A stretch of DNA of 64,000 nucleotides, taken from NCBI RefSeq assembly GCF_026343185.1, contig NZ_JAPEMA010000001.1, forward strand, positions 5,270,001 to 5,334,000. The letters run 5' to 3'. Source of the stretch: Streptomyces sp. NBC_00091. Its GTDB lineage: Bacteria > Actinomycetota > Actinomycetes > Streptomycetales > Streptomycetaceae. The first letter of the stretch is position 1; every line of letters starts with the position of its first letter. Made by a program: the position numbers and the translations under genes. Of the stretch, positions 9,360 through 20,272 are shown piece by piece. A model generated the notes under the pieces. The model saw nothing but the letters and a program-made list of their open reading frames with translations. It was not told the DNA's origin and searched no databases.

Positions 9360-9998
9360 GTGAGGATCACGGGCGACGGTACGACCGGGGGCACCCCCGC
9401 GCGGAGCGATGGTGGGCCGTACCCGCTGCACGGCGGCACGGCCGGTGCCGCGCACCGTCAGCCGGCGTCGACGCCGGTCGGACCGGTGGGCGACGACCCG
9501 GCACCCGAGCAGGTCGGCTACCGCGGACCGACGGCGTGCGCCGCCGCCGGGATCACCTACCGGCAGCTCGACTACTGGGCGAGGACCGGGCTGGTGGAGC
9601 CCAGTGTCCGGCCCGCGTACGGGTCGGGCACCCAGCGGCTGTACAGCTTCCGCGACGTGGTGGTCCTCAAGATCGTCAAGCGCTTCCTGGACACCGGGGT
9701 GGCGCTGCAGAACATCCGCACCGCGGTGCAGCACCTGCGGGACCGGGGCTTCTCCGACCTGGAGCGCATGACGCTGATGAGCGACGGCGCGACCGTGTAC
9801 GAGTGCACCTCGCCGGACCAGGTCGTGAGCCTGCTCCAGGGCGGTCAGGGCGTCTTCGGCATCGCGGTGGGCGTCGTCTGGCGCGACGTGGAGGGCGCGC
9901 TGTCGCAGCTGCACGGGGAGCGCGTGGACACGGGGGAGACCCTGGTGGGCAACAACCCGGCCGACGAGCTGGCGGCCCGCCGGAACCGGGCCGTCTGA
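9360..9998 (+). CDS. MerR-family regulator, Rv1830 type
   Basis: A 212-residue regulator. A disordered N-terminus (1-45) precedes a MerR helix-turn-helix (about 50-120: GPTACAAAGITYRQLDYW, then GSGTQRLYSFRDVVVLK) and a short C-terminal domain. It lacks metal-sensing cysteines at canonical positions, so a protein or nucleotide signal is more likely than a metal. The GTG start is chosen for GGACGGAGGG upstream; starts further upstream would lie on the promoter. It ends the garA-merR-DUF151-merR block and has its own promoter and palindrome, so autoregulation is plausible. Confidence 0.85.
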   Translation: MRITGDGTTGGTPARSDGGPYPLHGGTAGAAHRQPASTPVGPVGDDPAPEQVGYRGPTACAAAGITYRQLDYWARTGLVEPSVRPAYGSGTQRLYSFRDVVVLKIVKRFLDTGVALQNIRTAVQHLRDRGFSDLERMTLMSDGATVYECTSPDQVVSLLQGGQGVFGIAVGVVWRDVEGALSQLHGERVDTGETLVGNNPADELAARRNRAV

Positions 9999-10022
9999 CC
10001 CACGCGCATCGGGATCACCGCG

Positions 10023-10045
10023 TTGTCAGTGGCATAGGGCAGCAT
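10023..10045 (+). promoter_or_regulatory. DNA-damage (PafBC / RecA-NDp-like) promoter of dinB
   Basis: TTGTCAGTG, eight bases, then CAGCAT. Mycobacterial RecA-independent damage promoters read TTGTCRGTG-N8-TANNNT; only the first base of the -10 differs here. The -10 ends 7 bases before the GTG start at 10053, implying a leaderless transcript. The 13-mer GCGTTGTCAGTGG is shared exactly with the ung promoter at 33736. Confidence 0.65.
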
Positions 10046-10052
10046 CGGTGCT

Positions 10053-11477
10053 GTGAGAGCCGCGCCGACCATCCTGCATCTGGACATGGACGCCTTCTAC
10101 GCCTCCGTGGAGCAGGCGTCGAAGCCCAGCCTGCGCGGTAAGGCCGTGATCGTCGGAGGGCTCGGCCCGCGCGGTGTGGTGGCCACCGCCTCCTACGAGG
10201 CCCGGCGCTTCGGGGTGCACTCGGCGATGCCGACCGCGCAGGCCCGCCGGCTCTGCCCGAACGGCGCCTACCTGATTCCGCGCTTCACCCTCTACCGCGA
10301 GGTCAGCGAGCTGGTCATGGGCCTGCTGCGGGAGCTGTCACCGCTGGTGGAGCCGCTCAGCCTGGACGAGGCCTTCGTGGACCTGGAAGCGGGCGGGGCG
10401 GCCTTCGACGCGGCGGGCGCGCGGGCCACCGGGGAGCGGCTGCGGGCGGACATCCGGGCCGCCACGGGACTCAGCGGCTCGGTGGGGCTGGCCGGGTCCA
10501 AGATGCTGGCCAAGGTGGCCTCCGAGGAGGCCAAGCCCGACGGACTGCTGCTGATCGAGCCGGGGACCGAGCGGGAGCTGCTCGCGCCCATGTCGGTGCG
10601 CACCCTGCCCGGGGTGGGGCCGGCCACCGGGGAGCACCTGCGCCGGGCCGGTATCACCACCGTGGGGGAGCTGGCCGAGGCCGGTGAGGACGAGCTGGTG
10701 CGGATGGTGGGCCGGGCGCACGGGGTCGGGCTCTACCGGATGGCCCTGGGGCTGGACGACCGGCCGGTGGTCGCGGAGCGCGACGCGAAGTCCGTGTCGG
10801 TGGAGGACACCTTCGACGTGGACCTGCACGACCGGGTACGGATCCGGAACGAGGTGCAGCGGCTCGCCGACCGCTGCGTGGGCCGGCTGCGGGCCTCGGG
10901 GCACTCGGGGCGGACCATCGTCCTGAAGGTGCGCCGGTACGACTTCTCGACGCTGACCCGCTCCGAGACCCTGCGCGGGCCGACCGACGATCCGGCGGTG
11001 GTGCGGGAGGCGGCGGCGCGGCTGCTGGAGGGCGTGGACACCACCGGCGGGGTGCGGCTGCTGGGGGTCGGGGTGACGGGTCTCGCGGACTACACCCAGG
11101 AGGACCTGTTCGCCCTCGCGCTGGCCGCCGAGGGGGAGGCGGGGGCGGAGGCGGAGGCCGCCGGGCCGGCAGGCGCCGAGGAGGCCGCCGGGGCGCCCCC
11201 CGGGGAGCGCGGGCCCCTGGAGGGTGCGGCGGCGGCCCTGGAGGGTGCGGCGGCGGCCCTGGAGGGCGCCGAGGCCGCTCCCGTGCGGCACTGGGCCGCG
11301 GGGAGCGACGTACGGCACGCGGTGTACGGGCCGGGGTGGGTGCAGGGCAGCGGCGTCGGCCGGGTCACCGTGCGGTTCGAGCGGCCCGGCTCGCCGCCGG
11401 GGCGCGTCCGCACCTTCCGGCTGGACGACCCCGAGCTGGAGGACTCCGATCCGCTGCCCCTCGTGGGCAGTGACTAG
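10053..11477 (+). CDS. dinB: DNA polymerase IV (Y-family) with C-terminal extension
   Basis: A 474-residue translesion polymerase. Catalytic motifs are HLDMDAFYASVEQ (first aspartates), YEARRFGVHSAMP, and LSLDEAFVDLE (second acidic pair). Thumb and little-finger domains follow to about residue 360. A Glu/Ala/Gly-rich linker (about 362-415) contains repeated LEGAAAALEGAAAALEGAE. It leads to a small conserved domain (RHAVYGPGWVQGSGVGRVTVRFE) typical of Streptomyces DinB. No beta-clamp motif is obvious at the extreme C-terminus. The gene is likely damage-inducible through the promoter immediately upstream. Its stop overlaps the stop of the opposite PRC-barrel gene in a shared CTAG. Confidence 0.93.
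   Translation: MRAAPTILHLDMDAFYASVEQASKPSLRGKAVIVGGLGPRGVVATASYEARRFGVHSAMPTAQARRLCPNGAYLIPRFTLYREVSELVMGLLRELSPLVEPLSLDEAFVDLEAGGAAFDAAGARATGERLRADIRAATGLSGSVGLAGSKMLAKVASEEAKPDGLLLIEPGTERELLAPMSVRTLPGVGPATGEHLRRAGITTVGELAEAGEDELVRMVGRAHGVGLYRMALGLDDRPVVAERDAKSVSVEDTFDVDLHDRVRIRNEVQRLADRCVGRLRASGHSGRTIVLKVRRYDFSTLTRSETLRGPTDDPAVVREAAARLLEGVDTTGGVRLLGVGVTGLADYTQEDLFALALAAEGEAGAEAEAAGPAGAEEAAGAPPGERGPLEGAAAALEGAAAALEGAEAAPVRHWAAGSDVRHAVYGPGWVQGSGVGRVTVRFERPGSPPGRVRTFRLDDPELEDSDPLPLVGSD
11217..11270 (+). repeat. 21-base tandem repeat inside dinB
   Basis: A 21-base unit beginning CTGGAGGGTGCGGCGG occurs at 11217 and 11238, with a partial copy at 11259. It encodes LEGAAAA twice in the linker between the polymerase core and the C-terminal domain, so copy-number change would alter linker length without breaking frame. 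Confidence 0.85.
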
Positions 11478-11836
11478 GCGGTGTCCTGGGGGCGGGGGCG
11501 GGGGTTCTGGAAGTCGGAGGGGAGGGTGACGTCCAGTCCGTAGTGGTGGTACAGCTGGAGCTCCTGCTCGGGGGAGAGGTGGCGGCCGACCCCGAAGTCG
11601 GGGGCCTCCTTGATCAGGGAGCGCTCGAAGGGCACGCGCAGGGCGTCGTCCACCACCTCGCTGGGTTCCAGGGGGACGAAGGCGTCGCGCCCGAAGAGGC
11701 CGGTCCGGACGGCGGCCCACTCCGGGACGCCCGTGGCGTCGTCGAGGTACACCTCGTCCACGGTGCCGATCTTGGCTCCGTTGCGGTCGAACGCCTTGCG
11801 GCCGATCAGGCTGCGCGGATCGATGTCGGTCTGCAC
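11474..11836 (-). CDS. PRC-barrel domain protein
   Basis: A 120-residue soluble protein. Residues about 3-75 form a PRC-barrel (DPRSLIGRKAFDRNGAKIGTVDEVYLDD, then VRTGLFGRDAFVPL), followed by an acidic tail with SPEQELQLYHHYGL. The GTG at 11836 is chosen for GGAGGGAA upstream; the longer ATG reading has no ribosome site. PRC-barrels bind RNA or photosynthetic components in characterised cases; in Streptomyces this small form is often called a stress-related protein without direct evidence. It is convergent with dinB and divergent from the glycine riboswitch. Confidence 0.85.
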   Translation of the reverse strand: MQTDIDPRSLIGRKAFDRNGAKIGTVDEVYLDDATGVPEWAAVRTGLFGRDAFVPLEPSEVVDDALRVPFERSLIKEAPDFGVGRHLSPEQELQLYHHYGLDVTLPSDFQNPRPRPQDTA

Positions 11837-11964
11837 GTTCCCTCCGTACGGTCGCAGTGGTTCACAGCTCATCCGTAATGACTACAGAAGTGCATATTTG
11901 GAGAGGGGGCCACTCGAGGGAGGGTCGAGATCCTCGCTGGTAGGCTGGGTGACGGCTGTTGACC

Positions 11965-12200
11965 CTGTGCGGGAGAGTCCTCCGAGTGAGTTCGACGGAG
12001 GCGCCGAAGGAGCAAATCCTCCCCGGAATCTCTCAGGCATACGTACCGCACGTGACGAGGCCACTCTGGAAAGCAGGGGCAGGCACCGGTTCCGCAGTAC
12101 CGGTACCTCTCCTCACCGACGGTGAAAGCCGGAACTCTCGGGAGAACCCCGCGACTCCGGTGAAGCTCTCAGGTTGAGATGACAGAGGGGGAGGCCGTCC
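11965..12200 (+). promoter_or_regulatory. Tandem glycine riboswitch upstream of gcvP
   Basis: The first aptamer (about 11967-12076) shows GCGGGAGAG, GCCGAAGGAGCAA, GAATCTCTCAGGCA, GTACCGCA and ACTCTGGAAAGCAGG in the canonical order. The second (about 12110-12197) ends with CCGGTGAAGCTCTCAGG and GACAGAGGGGGAG. A linker with the ACCGGT inverted repeat lies between. Tandem glycine aptamers ahead of gcvP are established in Streptomyces, where glycine activates glycine cleavage. About 55 bases separate the second aptamer from the gcvP start; I see no clear terminator there, so translational control is possible. Confidence 0.92.
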
Positions 12201-12254
12201 GGGTGCCCGCGCCGTGGTGCCCCTCGCAGGTCATACGACCAGGAGGCCTCCGTT

Positions 12255-15140
<2,886 letters not shown>

Positions 15141-15182
15141 GTACGCGGGCCGGCCCGGCGTTGACGGGCCGGTGACACGGTG

Positions 15183-15225
15183 AAGGGGCCGGTTCCGGAG
15201 CATTCGCTCCGGGGCCGGCCCCTTC
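15183..15225 (+). terminator. Terminator after gcvP
   Basis: A long hairpin: AAGGGGCCGG...GAGC pairs with GCTC...CCGGCCCCTT around ATTC, followed by CTTCTT. It lies 42 bases after the gcvP stop, in front of a convergent gene, and can act in both directions. Confidence 0.85.
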
Positions 15226-15257
15226 TTCGTACGTACGTCGGGGTCGTGCGGTGCGTC

Positions 15258-15446
15258 CTAGGCCGCCGCGAGCGGGCGGTGCGGAGCGATGATCTGTCCG
15301 TCCGGCAGCAGCTCACCGGTGTCCTCGAAGAGCAGGACGCCGTTGCACAGCAGGCTCCAGCCCTGTTCCGGGTGGTTGGCCACCGGGCGCGCGGCCTCCC
15401 GGTCGGCGGATTCTGATGACGGGCAGGCAGGCTGGTGCTGGCACAT
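15258..15446 (-). CDS. DUF5999 family small Cys/His protein
   Basis: A 62-residue protein starting MCQHQPACPS and containing ANHPEQGWSLLCNGVLLFED and LLPDGQIIAPHRPL. The paired Cys/His residues near the N-terminus (C2, H4, C8) and C35 could hold a metal. It matches a small Streptomyces-restricted family (DUF5999) of unknown function. The ATG at 15446 is preferred over upstream starts because the conserved family sequence begins there; the ribosome site (GAAAGAA) is weak. Convergent with gcvP. Confidence 0.85.
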   Translation of the reverse strand: MCQHQPACPSSESADREAARPVANHPEQGWSLLCNGVLLFEDTGELLPDGQIIAPHRPLAAA

Positions 15447-15517
15447 GGATGGGTTCTTTCGCTGCGGTGTGGTCTGTTCGCTACGGCTCGATGCGTGATT
15501 CATGGCCGTCCCCCTGG

Positions 15518-15545
15518 GTCGTCCCCGCACCTGCGGGGAGGATGT
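15518..15545 (+). repeat. Solitary sequence resembling a type I-E CRISPR repeat
   Basis: GTCGTCCCCGCACCTGCGGG followed by GAGGATGT has the type I-E repeat layout: CCCCGC (15523-15528), a 4-base loop, GCGGGG (15533-15538), and GTCGT at the 5' end. No second copy lies 55-65 bases on either side, and no cas gene is present. It sits upstream of the DUF5999 gene. It may be a relic repeat or only a GC-rich hairpin. Confidence 0.35.
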
Positions 15546-15706
15546 CCTCAGTGTTCCCCCAGGACGGCTGCTTCGCAGGTATTTCCCGGCAGCTGTCCTC
15601 TAGGAATGAGGACGCATCACCCGTGCGGGCGGTTCAGGCCAACTCCCCTGTCATTTCGGGTGGTTCGCATTGACCCGAGCGGACTAGGCCGAATGGGTCA
15701 CCCGGG

Positions 15707-16327
15707 TCAAGCAGCCGGGGCCGCCAGGGAGGGCGGGACCGGTGGGGCGGCCGGGGTCAGCCGGTGGATGAGGACGGGCAGCAGCTCGGACACGGGATGC
15801 GGCCGGTACGCGGCGATCCCGGGCGGGGCCGGGGCCAGCGGCACCAGCAGGTCCGCGGCGGCGGGCAGGCCGGAGGAGGCGTCGGCGCCGACCGCCCCGT
15901 GCAGCCACAGGGTCAGCATGTACAGCTCCGGTACGGACAGCAGCCGCGGCTGGTAGCTCTTGCCGAGGGACTCCGCCTGGCGCAGGGCGCGTTCGGTGGC
16001 GGCCACGTAGGGGCCCTCGAAGAAGTGGGAGAAGGCCCAGCCGTCCGGGGTGAGGCGGGTGTCGGCCGCCGCGACGAAGCGGTCGCCGCTGCGGATCAGG
16101 AACCGCCAGCCGGTGAGCCGGGTGCGGGGCGGGCGGCCGGCGCTCGCGTGGCCGGACACGCTCAGCCGGTCGAGCACGTGGACCGGAAGCGGGAGTTCGG
16201 CGGTCATCGGACCCTGGACGGAGCGCAGGGCCGGGGTGTGTGCCTCGTGGACGGCGGTGGGAGAACCGAGTGCCGCGAGGACGCTGCGCAGGGCGGGCGC
16301 GGGAGCCGGGGGAACATGCAGCGGCAT
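15707..16327 (-). CDS. Hypothetical Streptomyces protein
   Basis: A 206-residue protein I do not recognise. It is Ala/Pro/Leu-rich at both ends, with a central better-conserved-looking core (GWRFLIRSGDRFVAAADTR, then GWAFSHFFEGPYVAATERAL and LSVPELYMLTLWLHG). There is no signal peptide or clear membrane helix, though the core has short amphipathic helices. The ATG at 16327 has GAGAGGCG at good spacing. Upstream lies a long non-coding stretch. The next gene downstream on the same strand (DUF5999) is 260 bases away, so it is probably a single-gene unit. Confidence 0.7.
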   Translation of the reverse strand: MPLHVPPAPAPALRSVLAALGSPTAVHEAHTPALRSVQGPMTAELPLPVHVLDRLSVSGHASAGRPPRTRLTGWRFLIRSGDRFVAAADTRLTPDGWAFSHFFEGPYVAATERALRQAESLGKSYQPRLLSVPELYMLTLWLHGAVGADASSGLPAAADLLVPLAPAPPGIAAYRPHPVSELLPVLIHRLTPAAPPVPPSLAAPAA

Positions 16328-16823
16328 GGTGGGTCGCCTCTCACTTGGGAGACCTGTGGTACGGGGGAAGGTACGGACGGCGCTGTCGCATTCTGGGGTC
16401 AGAGGTGGGCTTTGGGGCAATGGCCGCGCGCCAACTCTCTGCCTCGTTTGCGGAGTTTATACGACATGTGTTCACGCAGTGTTTCGGCTAGCTGTCCCGC
16501 CTATTGCCGGCAAGGCGCCTTCCGGACCCGCTGTCATGGTATTCATGCCGGTTTCGCACGGACAAGCCGCGCTGACCTCGGAGGTTACCCGAAGGGTGCT
16601 CGGCTGGAAAGCTTCGGTTATCCGGAATCGGCAAAGGCGAGGTGGAATTTGCGTCCGGGGCGTTGCCAGGTGAATGTGCCGGAGCGCCCATCTGGCCATA
16701 CCGGCGCGCGCTCCCCGCCAAGCCCCTCCCTCCGGCGTTATCGATCACGGGGCCTGGGCATCATCGACGTTACGCGCGCCCGGGTGCACCGGGTGCCAGG
16801 CCCACTCGAGGAGGGACGCTTCG
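16328..16823. other. Non-coding interval of about 500 bases
   Basis: It separates two divergent genes and is visibly less GC-rich than its surroundings around 16430-16640 (for example GAGTTTATACGACATGTG). Open frames here have poor third-position bias and no ribosome sites. It most likely holds the promoters of both neighbours, but I cannot assign boxes with confidence. Confidence 0.5.
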
Positions 16824-18359
16824 ATGGGGGAGAAGGTCGTGGCAGGCGGATTCGACCTGTCCGATCGGCATCGGTATCGGAGGAAGCTTCACGAGTGCCT
16901 GGAGGGACTGGAGCGGCTTCTGGCGGAGAAGAGGTTCGATCGCCCCAAGAACATGATGGGGCTGGAGATCGAGCTGAATCTCGCGGGTGCCGACGGTTTG
17001 CCGCGCATGGTGAATGCACAGGTACTGGAGCGGATTGCCAGCCCCGATTTCCAGACGGAACTCGGAATGTTCAATCTGGAGGTGAACGTACTCCCGCACC
17101 GGCTCGACGGCAGGGTGTTCGACCAGCTCGCCGAGGAACTGAGCGCGGGCCTGCACTACGCCCACCGGCAGGCCGCGGAGATCGACGCGGGCGTCGTGAT
17201 GATCGGGATCCTGCCCACCATCTCCCGCGCGGACCTGGCCCTGGCCAACCTCTCGGCGGTGGACCGCTACTCACTGCTGAACGAGCAGATCCTGATGATG
17301 CGCGGAGAGGACTTCCGGCTCGACATCGACGGGGTCGAGCGGCTGACCTGGAGCACCGGGTCGATCGTGCCGGAAGCCGCCTGTACCTCCGTACAGCTGC
17401 ACCTCCAGGTCACCCCGGCCCGGTTCTCCGACGTGTGGAACGCGGCGCAGGCGGTGACCGCCGTACAGATAGCGGTGGGGGCCAACTCGCCGTTCCTGTT
17501 CGGGCGCGAGCTGTGGCGGGAGTCGCGTCCGCCGCTGTTCACCCAGGCCACCGACACCCGGCCGCCCGAGCTCCAGGCGCAGGGGGTGCGGCCGCGGACC
17601 TGGTTCGGGGAGCGGTGGGTGGACTCGGTGTACGAGCTCTTCGCCGAGAACGTCCGCTTCTTCCCGTCCCTGCTGCCGATCTGCGACGAGGAGGAGCCGC
17701 TGCGGGTGCTCGCCGAGGGCGGGGTGCCGAGCCTGCAGGAGCTGGTGCTGCACAACGGCACGGTCTACCGGTGGAACCGGCCCGTCTACGGGGTCGCCGA
17801 CGGGGTGCCGCACCTGAGGGTGGAGAACCGGGTGCTGCCGGCCGGGCCCACCGTGGCCGATGTCGTCGCCAACGCCGCCTTCTACTACGGACTCGTACGG
17901 ACCCTCGCGGACGAGCAGCGTCCGGTGTGGACCCGGATGCCGTTCGCGGAGGCGGAGGCCAACTTCGACGCGGCCTGCCGGTACGGGATCGACGCGCGGA
18001 TCCGCTGGCCGCGCCGGGGCCGGGCCGGGGGACTGGTGAGCGTGCCCGCGGTGCGGCTGGTGCTGGACGAGCTGCTGCCGATGGCGGCGGCCGGGCTCGA
18101 CGCCTGGGGCATCGAACCCGCCGACCGGGACCACTACCTGGGGATCATCGAGGAGCGGTGCCGGCGCCGGGTGAACGGGGCGACCTGGCAGGTGGAGACG
18201 TACCACCGCGCGCTCGCGGGCGGACTGGAACGCGACGCCGCGCTGGCCGCCACCACCCGGCGCTACAGCGAGCTGATGCACAAGGGCGACCCCGTGCACA
18301 CCTGGCCCGTCGGCCTCGAGGAGCAGGAGGTGGATGCCAGGGCGGCGGTCCGCCGCTGA
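16824..18359 (+). CDS. Glutamate-cysteine ligase-like protein (GCS2 family)
   Basis: A 511-residue cytoplasmic protein of the carboxylate-amine ligase/GCS2 fold. Supporting motifs are MMGLEIELNLAG (metal and glutamate site), FNLEVNVLP, a STGSIVPEAACTSVQLHLQV strand pair and a VENRVLPAGPT segment. It is longer than the YbdK type. Streptomyces makes mycothiol rather than glutathione, so a gamma-glutamyl ligase with another amine acceptor is more likely than true glutathione synthesis; the substrate is unknown. The ATG follows GAGGAGGG. A CPBP membrane-protein gene begins 38 bases after the stop and may be cotranscribed. Confidence 0.78.
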   Translation: MGEKVVAGGFDLSDRHRYRRKLHECLEGLERLLAEKRFDRPKNMMGLEIELNLAGADGLPRMVNAQVLERIASPDFQTELGMFNLEVNVLPHRLDGRVFDQLAEELSAGLHYAHRQAAEIDAGVVMIGILPTISRADLALANLSAVDRYSLLNEQILMMRGEDFRLDIDGVERLTWSTGSIVPEAACTSVQLHLQVTPARFSDVWNAAQAVTAVQIAVGANSPFLFGRELWRESRPPLFTQATDTRPPELQAQGVRPRTWFGERWVDSVYELFAENVRFFPSLLPICDEEEPLRVLAEGGVPSLQELVLHNGTVYRWNRPVYGVADGVPHLRVENRVLPAGPTVADVVANAAFYYGLVRTLADEQRPVWTRMPFAEAEANFDAACRYGIDARIRWPRRGRAGGLVSVPAVRLVLDELLPMAAAGLDAWGIEPADRDHYLGIIEERCRRRVNGATWQVETYHRALAGGLERDAALAATTRRYSELMHKGDPVHTWPVGLEEQEVDARAAVRR

Positions 18360-18397
18360 CCGGTGATCCCTTCCGGCCGCCGAGGAGGCAGTATGGG

Positions 18398-19225
18398 GTG
18401 GTGGTCGGAACGGGACGGGAGTCAGGCGTGCGGGCGGAGCCGGAACCGGTGGTCGTGGATCTGCGCGAGGACGGGCGGGGCGTCCTGCGCACCGAGACGC
18501 TGCTCGTGCTCGCGCTGTCGCTGGGCGCGAGCGGGGTCTCGGCGCTGATCAGCTTCATCGGTTCGCTCACCAAGCCGGGCGGGCTCAAGGACCAGGCCGC
18601 CACGCTCAACGGCTCCTACGCGCCCGGGCGGCCCTGGCTGGACCTGGCCTGGCAGCTGTTCGGGATCGCCACGGCGCTGGTCCCGGTCCTGCTCGTCGCG
18701 CACCTGCTCACCCGCGAGGGCGCGCCCGGGCTGCGGGTGCTCGGCTTCGACCGCACCCGGCCCGGCCGGGACCTGGCCCGGGGCGCGCTCGTGGCCGCCG
18801 GGATCGGCAGCGCCGGGCTGGCCTTCTACCTGGCGGCCCGGGCCACCGGCTTCAACCTGACGGTGGTGCCGGAGGCGCTGCCCGACGTGTGGTGGAAGTT
18901 CCCGGTACTGATCCTCTCCGCGGTGCAGAACTCCGTGGTGGAGGAGGTCATCGTGCTGGCGTACCTGCTGCGCCGGCTGGGCCAGCTGGGCTGGTCGCCG
19001 ACGGCCGCGCTGCTCGCCAGCTCCGTGCTGCGCGGCTCGTACCACCTCTACCAGGGCATCGGCGGGTTCATCGGCAACGTGGCGATGGGCGTCGTCTTCG
19101 TCCTGGCCTACCGGCGCTGGGGCCGGGTCGGACCGCTGGTCGTCGCGCACGCCCTGCTCGACATCGTGGCCTTCGGCGGGTACGCGCTGCTCGCGGGCAA
19201 GGTGGGCTGGCTGCCGACCCCGTAG
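18398..19225 (+). CDS. CPBP-family intramembrane protease-like protein
   Basis: A 275-residue membrane protein with about seven hydrophobic segments. The CPBP/Abi core is visible: EE in NSVVEEVIVLAYLLRRL, then GSYHLYQG (motif 2 histidine) and VVAHALLDIVAF (motif 3). The arginine normally five residues after the first glutamate is absent and arginines appear later in the helix, as in some actinobacterial members. The GTG at 18398 has GAGGAGG nine bases upstream; GTG 18401 is the alternative. It follows the GCS2 gene closely. The role is unknown; some family members cleave CaaX-type or bacteriocin-related substrates. Confidence 0.8.
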   Translation: MVVGTGRESGVRAEPEPVVVDLREDGRGVLRTETLLVLALSLGASGVSALISFIGSLTKPGGLKDQAATLNGSYAPGRPWLDLAWQLFGIATALVPVLLVAHLLTREGAPGLRVLGFDRTRPGRDLARGALVAAGIGSAGLAFYLAARATGFNLTVVPEALPDVWWKFPVLILSAVQNSVVEEVIVLAYLLRRLGQLGWSPTAALLASSVLRGSYHLYQGIGGFIGNVAMGVVFVLAYRRWGRVGPLVVAHALLDIVAFGGYALLAGKVGWLPTP

Positions 19226-19228
19226 GGC

Positions 19229-20047
19229 CTACGGGGCGGTGAGCAGTTCGCCGTCGATGACGGTGACCGCGTTGCCCGTCAGGAGCGTGCGGTCGCCGGC
19301 GAGCTTGACCCGGACCAGGCCCTTGCGGGCGCCGCCCTGCAGGCCGGTCATCTCGGTGCGGCCCAGGCGCGCGCCCCAGAACGGGGCGAGGGCGGTGTGG
19401 GCGCTTCCCGTCACCGGGTCCTCGTCGATGCCGAAGGCGGGGAAGAAGCCGCGCGTGACGAAGTCGTACACGCGGGAGGGGTCCTCGGCGGGCGCGGTGG
19501 CGATCACCCCGCGGCGTGCGTAGCCGCGCAGGGCCGCGTGATCGGGGGCGAGCTCCCGTACGGTCCGCTCGTCGGCCAGCTCCACCACCAGGTCGCCGAT
19601 GTGCGCGGAGGTGTCGTGGACCGACTTGACCTCGGCGCCCAGCGCGCGGCTCACCTCGGGGACCGGCTCGACCGGGGTCAGGGAGGAGGTGGGGAAGTCC
19701 ATGGTGATCGTGCCGTCCTCGCGGACCTGGGCCGTGAGGATCCCGCAGCGCGCGGCGAAGCGGACGAGACCGGTGGCGAGGCCCTGCTCGGCGAGGACGT
19801 GTGCGGTGGCGAGGGTGGCGTGGCCGCACATGTCGACCTCGGCGGCCGGGGTGAACCAGCGCAGCGCCCAGTCGGCGTCGCCGCCGGGCGGCAGGGGGTG
19901 GGCGAACGCGGTCTCGGAGAGGTTGACCTCGGCGGCGACCTGCTGGAGCCAGGCGTCCGGGGGGAATCCGCCGTCGAGGAGCAGGACTCCGGCGGGGTTC
20001 CCCTGGAAGGGGCGGTCGGTGAAGGCGTCGACGATTCGGATGCGCAT
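19229..20047 (-). CDS. PhzF-family isomerase/epimerase
   Basis: A 272-residue protein of the PhzF/YddE family (diaminopimelate-epimerase-like fold). It shows the N-terminal VDAFTDRPFQGNPAGV, the NLSETAF glutamate thought to act as general acid/base, WFTPAAEVDMCGHATLA, and the matching C-terminal half with DEDPVTGSAHTALAPF. No phenazine genes are nearby, so this is a housekeeping homologue with unknown substrate. The ATG is at the family's usual start. It converges on the CPBP gene with stop codons 3 bases apart and is divergent from padR. Confidence 0.9.
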   Translation of the reverse strand: MRIRIVDAFTDRPFQGNPAGVLLLDGGFPPDAWLQQVAAEVNLSETAFAHPLPPGGDADWALRWFTPAAEVDMCGHATLATAHVLAEQGLATGLVRFAARCGILTAQVREDGTITMDFPTSSLTPVEPVPEVSRALGAEVKSVHDTSAHIGDLVVELADERTVRELAPDHAALRGYARRGVIATAPAEDPSRVYDFVTRGFFPAFGIDEDPVTGSAHTALAPFWGARLGRTEMTGLQGGARKGLVRVKLAGDRTLLTGNAVTVIDGELLTAP

Positions 20048-20168
20048 GGGCCGACCGTAGGGCGGTCCCTGGAGGGGGGACAAAGGCCAATCCGGGGTGA
20101 CTGGCCTTGTTCCGGCGGAGCTGCGGGTGTGGTGCCGATCGCGTTGGAGAACAGTCGGCGACAGGTTC

Positions 20169-20207
20169 CGATATATCGTTGACGCATCGCGATGGATCAG
20201 TGATAGT
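20169..20207 (+). promoter_or_regulatory. padR promoter with overlapping palindrome
   Basis: TTGACG (20179-20184), a 17-base spacer and GATAGT (20202-20207) form a promoter for the PadR gene. Directly before the -35 lies the perfect 10-base palindrome CGATATATCG (20169-20178), an AT-rich element typical of PadR operators. Autoregulation by the downstream PadR is the simplest reading. Confidence 0.6.
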
Positions 20208-20272
20208 GAAGAAGTCGAAACGACGACCACTGGCATGACAGCCATGGCAGCGATGACGAAAGGAGCGCAGTG

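Noticed and set aside
15440..15720. A CRISPR array
   Set aside because: Only one repeat-like hairpin is present; no second repeat at array spacing and no cas genes anywhere in the window.
15764..19225. A 1153-codon plus frame
   Set aside because: Only its last 275 codons (from 18398) are a gene. The rest crosses an intergenic region and shadows of the hypothetical and GCS2 genes.
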